Shown: piece by piece, positions 38,037-40,883 of the stretch
How the letters are laid out: the number at the start of each line of letters is the position of its first letter
Position numbering within the stretch: the stretch's first letter is position 1
Assembly (NCBI RefSeq): GCF_000420105.1
Contig: NZ_ATUH01000009.1
Span: 1 to 40,883 of the forward strand
Origin: Metamycoplasma orale ATCC 23714
Lineage (GTDB): Bacteria > Bacillota_I > Bacilli_A > Mycoplasmatales > Metamycoplasmataceae
DNA length: 40,883 nucleotides
Direction: 5' to 3'
Position numbers and translations under genes: made by a program
Notes under the pieces: generated by a model
Told to the model about the DNA's origin: nothing
Database searches by the model: none
What the model saw: the letters and a program-made list of their open reading frames with translations, nothing else

Positions 38037-39035
38037 TTATTCTCCTTTATATTCTAATAAATCTGGACTATTTAAATAATGTCTTCCGGCTTTAGCAATT
38101 AGTTTTCCATTTAATTTTGTAGCATCAGCACTAAAATGAATTCTAATTCTTAATAAAGCGGCTCCTACCCCATAAGTATCTACAGGCGCTTTTTCATCTT
38201 CAAATTGTTTAATTTTAACTTCATCAAAACCTGAAGAAACTACAATCTTAACATGCTTACCACCATTTTTGTCGAGGGCTTCACGTAAGTTTTTAACTTG
38301 TAAAGGTGTAACTCCAAATTCAGCTTCGCCTTCTTTAAACATTTTGTCAATCATTGATTTAGAAGTATCAATCCTTACGCCTTGTAAGGTCTTGCCAAAT
38401 TCTTTCAAACACAATAATGAATCAGCAATAACATCATTATGAAAATCAACTACTGCATATAACTTATCATTTGGAAAAGTCTTGTGATATGCTTTACAAG
38501 CTTTAACAATATCTCCATCAAACATTTGAATTAAAGCATGCGGCATTGAACCATATGTTCTACTTAAATCATAATTAGAAGCAAATAAAGTTGAGTGATT
38601 TTTAATTCCACCAACTTCTAATGCATAAGCATCAGAATGTTGATTTTGGTAATGATCAGCTCTATCTGCCATACTTACAATGTTTTTGCCATTAGCAACT
38701 TGAACTATACGATATGCATTAGTTGCTATTGAAGTTTGACGTGCTAAAATACCATCAATAATTCCTTCTCAAATCCCAAATTCATAATAAGGCCCTACTA
38801 ATTCTAAAACAACATCACGATTGTTTATAATTGAACCTTCAGGTAAGTATCTAATAGTATATTTTGATATATCTGTATTATCTTTCAATAATTGCAAAAC
38901 TTCATTAATACCACATAGTTTTACATTATTATGTCTTTGGAAGAATTGTAAAGTTACTATATCTTTGGTTTTATATATCTCAGCAATTTTGGCAGTTTTA
39001 TGAAAATAGATTGATGTTTTATCTTTTAAATCCAT
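38037..39035 (-). CDS. pncB: Nicotinate phosphoribosyltransferase
   Basis: Joins nicotinate and PRPP (from the prs product) to nicotinate mononucleotide, the entry to NAD. 332 residues. Motifs: YFFHKTAKIAEIYK-like start, FQRHNNVKLCGINEVLQLL, EFGIWEGIIDGILARQTSIA, MADRADHYQNQHSDAYALEV (in the place of the FGARRAHG segment), YDLSRTYGSMPHALIQMF (the GTxAHxxxM region), GVRIDTSKSM and VKIVVSSGFDEVKIKQFE (the PRPP-site and ISGGLD-like region), and VDTYGVGAAL (the GVGT motif). This is the short form found in mollicutes. First gene of a four-gene operon whose other members are membrane proteins of unknown role. AAAAAGGAACAGT precedes the ATG. Confidence 0.88.
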
Positions 39036-39083
39036 ACTGTTCCTTTTTTAAATAATTTGCATATAATATTTTACTCTAAAAAT

Positions 39084-39101
39084 AATATTATTAATAATAT
39101 T
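39084..39101. promoter_or_regulatory. 18-bp palindrome upstream of pncB
   Basis: AATATTATTAATAATATT is a perfect palindrome 48 bases before the pncB ATG, inside the probable promoter. It could be an operator for NAD-dependent control. Pure A/T content makes chance more likely than usual. Confidence 0.25.
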
Positions 39102-39147
39102 GTAATTTATAGCAATTTAATACAACTATAAAATAGTTTACAAAATA

Positions 39148-39211
39148 TTGAGACTTTTATTTTTTTCTTCTTATATATTTATATATAAGAAGGCAATTTT
39201 AAAAGTCTCAA
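39148..39211. repeat. Large two-tier inverted repeat between the divergent genes
   Basis: Outer arms TTGAGACTTTTA (39148-39159) and TAAAAGTCTCAA (39200-39211) pair perfectly over 12 bp. Inner arms CTTCTTATATAT (39167-39178) and ATATATAAGAAG (39181-39192) pair over another 12 bp. Seven bases (T run) and seven bases separate the tiers. It lies between pncB (-) and the short + gene, with no gene end nearby on +. Possible roles are insulation of divergent transcription, a regulatory RNA leader, or the end of a mobile unit. Confidence 0.7.
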
Positions 39212-39262
39212 AGTTAAAATATTTTTCCTAATTAGTATCAAAATTATTTGCAGGAGAGAAAA

Positions 39263-39463
39263 ATGAATTCAGAAGAAAATAAAAATCACAAAAAGAAACC
39301 AAACAAAAATCTCGGTGATATAATAAAAGAAAGAAAGCTCACCAAAAAAGAATTTCTTTTAGTTATTTCACAATTTAAAGACATTGAATACAAAGAATTA
39401 GTATTTGAAAAAGATAAAGAAAACTTTTTACATGTGTGCTTTATGCAATGAAAGGAATTTTAA
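39263..39463 (+). CDS. Short basic protein (66 aa), unknown
   Basis: Starts at the ATG following GGAGAG by six bases and continues, with one TGA tryptophan at 39449, to TAA at 39461. The sequence is very Lys-rich (KNHKKKPNKNLGDIIKERKL) with the second half LTKKEFLLVISQFKDIEYKE. No family recognised; it could bind nucleic acid or act as a partner of the following coiled-coil gene, which starts seven bases after the stop. Only the last ~45 bases of this gene are included in the downstream tandem duplication. Confidence 0.55.
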
Positions 39464-39470
39464 AGAAGAT

Positions 39471-39743
39471 ATGTCAACAAAGAAACCTTTTGATGAAGAA
39501 AAATTTACTATTAAAATTCTTTCAAGTTTTAAAACTTTGCTAGTTGAAGATATATTGCCAGAATTTGGTAAAAAATTAAAAGAAGAAATAATGAGTGAAA
39601 TTAATCCGAGATTCGAAAGAATAGAAAAAGATATAGCTGAAATTAAAAAAGACATTATTGAATTAAAAAGTGATGTTGCAATGCTTAAATCGTTTCACAT
39701 TAAGGATATTGAAAAATATAAAGCACAAAATAAAATTAATTAA
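39471..39743 (+). CDS. Coiled-coil protein, copy 1 (90 aa)
   Basis: From the ATG at 39471 it reads MSTKKPFDEEKFTIKILSSF, then LLVEDILPEFGKKLKEEIMS, then a heptad-patterned helix INPRFERIEKDIAEIKKDII and ELKSDVAMLKSFH. The last part should form a coiled coil, of the kind common in short mycoplasma proteins. AAAGGA lies 15 bases and AAAGAAG two bases ahead. The same frame is open further upstream, but that part overlaps the end of the previous gene and has no ATG with a good ribosome site. It is repeated at 39904. Function unknown. Confidence 0.6.
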   Translation: MSTKKPFDEEKFTIKILSSFKTLLVEDILPEFGKKLKEEIMSEINPRFERIEKDIAEIKKDIIELKSDVAMLKSFHIKDIEKYKAQNKIN

Positions 39744-39903
39744 TTTGTTAATTATAAATTTGCAAACATTAATAGTTTTACACTTTTAGTATTTTTTGAC
39801 AAAAAACGCTTATTCTAATTAAAAAAATGATAAAAAATATGTGCGTTTAAAGAAAACTTTTTACATGTGTGCTTTATGCAATGAAAGGAATTTTAAAGAA
39901 GAT

Positions 39904-40188
39904 ATGTCAACAAAGAAACCTTTTGATGAAGAAAAATTTAGTATTAAAATTCTTTCAAGTTTTAAGTACATAATGGAAAATGATATACTTCCAACTTTTG
40001 CAGATAAATTTGGCAAAAAATTAAAAGAAGAAATAATGAGTGAAATTAATCCGAGATTTGAAAAAATAGAAAAAGATATAGCTGAAATTAAAAAAGACAT
40101 TATTGAATTAAAAAGTGATGTTGCAATGCTTAAATCGTTTCACACTAAGGATATTAAAAAATATAAAGCCCAAAATAAAATTAATTAA
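39904..40188 (+). CDS. Coiled-coil protein, copy 2 (94 aa)
   Basis: 94 residues, the duplicate of the gene at 39471. The start (MSTKKPFDEEKFSIKILSSF) and end (IEKDIAEIKKDIIELKSD to KAQNKIN) are nearly unchanged. The middle is replaced and longer: YIMENDILPTFADKFGKK against TLLVEDILPEFGKK. No complete upstream partner gene was copied, only its last bases, so copy 2 depends on read-through or on a promoter inside the duplicated tail of unit 1 (TTTTTTGACAAAAAA, a -35-like TTGACA at 39798-39803). Function unknown. Confidence 0.6.
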   Translation: MSTKKPFDEEKFSIKILSSFKYIMENDILPTFADKFGKKLKEEIMSEINPRFEKIEKDIAEIKKDIIELKSDVAMLKSFHTKDIKKYKAQNKIN

Positions 40189-40556
40189 TTTGTTAGTTAT
40201 AAATTTGCAAACATTAATAGTTTTGCATTTTTAGTAATTTTGGTATTTTTTGACAAAAAACACTTATTCTAATTAATAGAATAATAAACAAATATGTACG
40301 TTTTAAGAAGGCAAGAATCAAATATATTAATTGGTTTGTTTGTAATGACTGTTATTTAATATCCTCTTTTTATTATTTTTGTTGATAATAAAAATGGGTT
40401 TAAAATTAAAATATTATGTTCAATTTACATATTGATATCAGAAAATAATAGTATTAATTTTTAAATATTTGGACGATGATAATTAATAAAGATATGACAT
40501 TATTAATACACTAGTTAATCTAGCTTTTTAATTTTTTAAAAAGTTCAAAACTGGTA
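40189..40556. other. Intergenic stretch without a gene
   Basis: It begins with the tail of the tandem duplication (to about 40305), then AT-rich sequence with stops in all frames and no recognisable hairpin terminator, RNA gene or conserved motif, up to the end of the right-edge IS element. Confidence 0.6.
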
Positions 40557-40580
40557 TGAACCCCAAATATTGGACTTTTT
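40557..40580 (-). repeat. Terminal inverted repeat of the right-edge IS3-type element
   Basis: TGAACCCCAAATATTGGACT followed by TTTT lies directly after the transposase stop. The TGAACCCC tip and TTGGACTTTTT core recur in the scar at 2728-2761. Confidence 0.65.
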
Positions 40581-40883
40581 AATTGTGTTTGGACTTATTC
40601 CTGTATTGAACAGGACTAAGCCCTTTTAATTTATTAACAATTCTGTCATTATTATAATATGAAATATATTTTTCTAAAGCAGTTTTAAATTCTTTAAAAC
40701 TTTTAAATCTATTTTCTTCTTCAAATCAAAATTCTCTTTTTATAACACTAAATAAACATTCAGTGGGACTATTGTCTAAACAATTTCCTTTTCTTGACAT
40801 GCTTTGAATTGTTTGTTTCTCCTTCAAATAATTTATATACTCTTCATGAGTATATTGTCATCCTTGATCAGAATGCAACAATA
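40579..40883 (-). CDS. IS3-family (IS150-like) transposase, C-terminal part (cut by window edge)
   Basis: The visible 100 residues read LHSDQGWQYTHEEYINYL, then SMSRKGNCLDNSPTECLFS, IKREFW, then YISYYNNDRIVNKLKGLSPV and QYRNKSKHN. HSDQGWQY holds the second Asp and DNSPTECLF the catalytic Glu of the DDE domain; YYNNxRxxxKLxGLSPxxYR is the IS150-group ending. TGA codes for tryptophan in GWQY and EFW. The N-terminus lies beyond the window. The stop TAA at 40579-40581 lies in the terminal repeat. It is a different element from the one at position 1. Confidence 0.93.

Larger units (their letters stand above)
39417..40305 (+). repeat. Tandem duplication of ~430 bp carrying the coiled-coil gene
   Basis: Unit 1 runs from about 39417 (AAAGAAAACTTTTTACATGT) to about 39849, and unit 2 from about 39850 with the same 20 bases to about 40305. 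Both contain the 3' end of the short basic gene, the coiled-coil gene and an identical-looking tail (TTTGCAAACATTAATAGTTT and TTTTTTGACAAAAAACnCTT). Differences are a few substitutions and a short insertion in the second copy. Confidence 0.85.

Noticed and set aside
39405-39470. Upstream extension of coiled-coil copy 1 with a CALC pair (zinc-like)
   Set aside because: These bases are the 3' end of the preceding gene in another frame and the Shine-Dalgarno region. The extension would need a TTG start and the Cys pair has no partner.

Overview
The window is a low-GC mollicute (Mycoplasma-type) chromosome segment. In-frame TGA codons fall at tryptophan positions in almost every long gene (for example the LLW-INL segment of the P-type ATPase and the PYW motifs), so genes were assembled under translation code 4. 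Signal-peptide lipoproteins, a P37/P29/P69-type transporter, secreted nucleases and IS3-family elements point to the hominis/bovis/synoviae side of the group. I cannot name the species.

Layout. Positions 1-340 are the end of one IS3-family element. Positions 474-2581 hold a GmrSD-like DUF262/DUF1524 restriction gene broken by two single-base frameshifts. Positions 2852-6613 are housekeeping genes: prs and rsmG on +, a stand-alone Smr protein and mutM on -, then a Sua5-type protein and rpiB on +. A 139-bp internally deleted IS remnant follows. From 6807 to 39035 everything is on the minus strand. It begins (downstream to upstream) with three YitT-type membrane proteins, dnaB, rplI, gdpP, engB and the rpsR-ssb-rpsF operon, whose leader can hide the rpsF Shine-Dalgarno sequence. 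Next come the P69-P29-P37 ABC transporter, an EndA-type lipoprotein nuclease and a P-type cation ATPase.

The accessory part (25.7-39.0 kb) contains five related small membrane proteins, including a duplicated two-gene cassette with one decayed copy. It also has a 1271-residue surface protein (NPCBM, a transglutaminase-like core, two discoidin-like domains, C-terminal membrane anchor), a small membrane protein whose promoter spacer is built from (TA)10, and a 721-residue lipoprotein nuclease with lipoprotein-17-type repeats. A four-gene operon ends it: nicotinate phosphoribosyltransferase followed by three membrane proteins of unknown role. On + again, 39.2-40.2 kb has a short gene pair and a tandem copy of its coiled-coil member. 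The right edge cuts a second, different IS3-family element on -.

Together the region shows a parasite's economy: two exported nucleases and salvage enzymes (prs, pncB) would supply nucleotides and NAD precursors, GdpP controls c-di-AMP, and a set of surface proteins has signs of switching (TA-repeat promoter, homopolymer frameshifts, duplicated cassettes). The most interesting signals are the TA-repeat promoter at 32629-32656, the multidomain surface protein with a probable leaderless mRNA, the tandem small-membrane-protein family and the rpsF leader structure.
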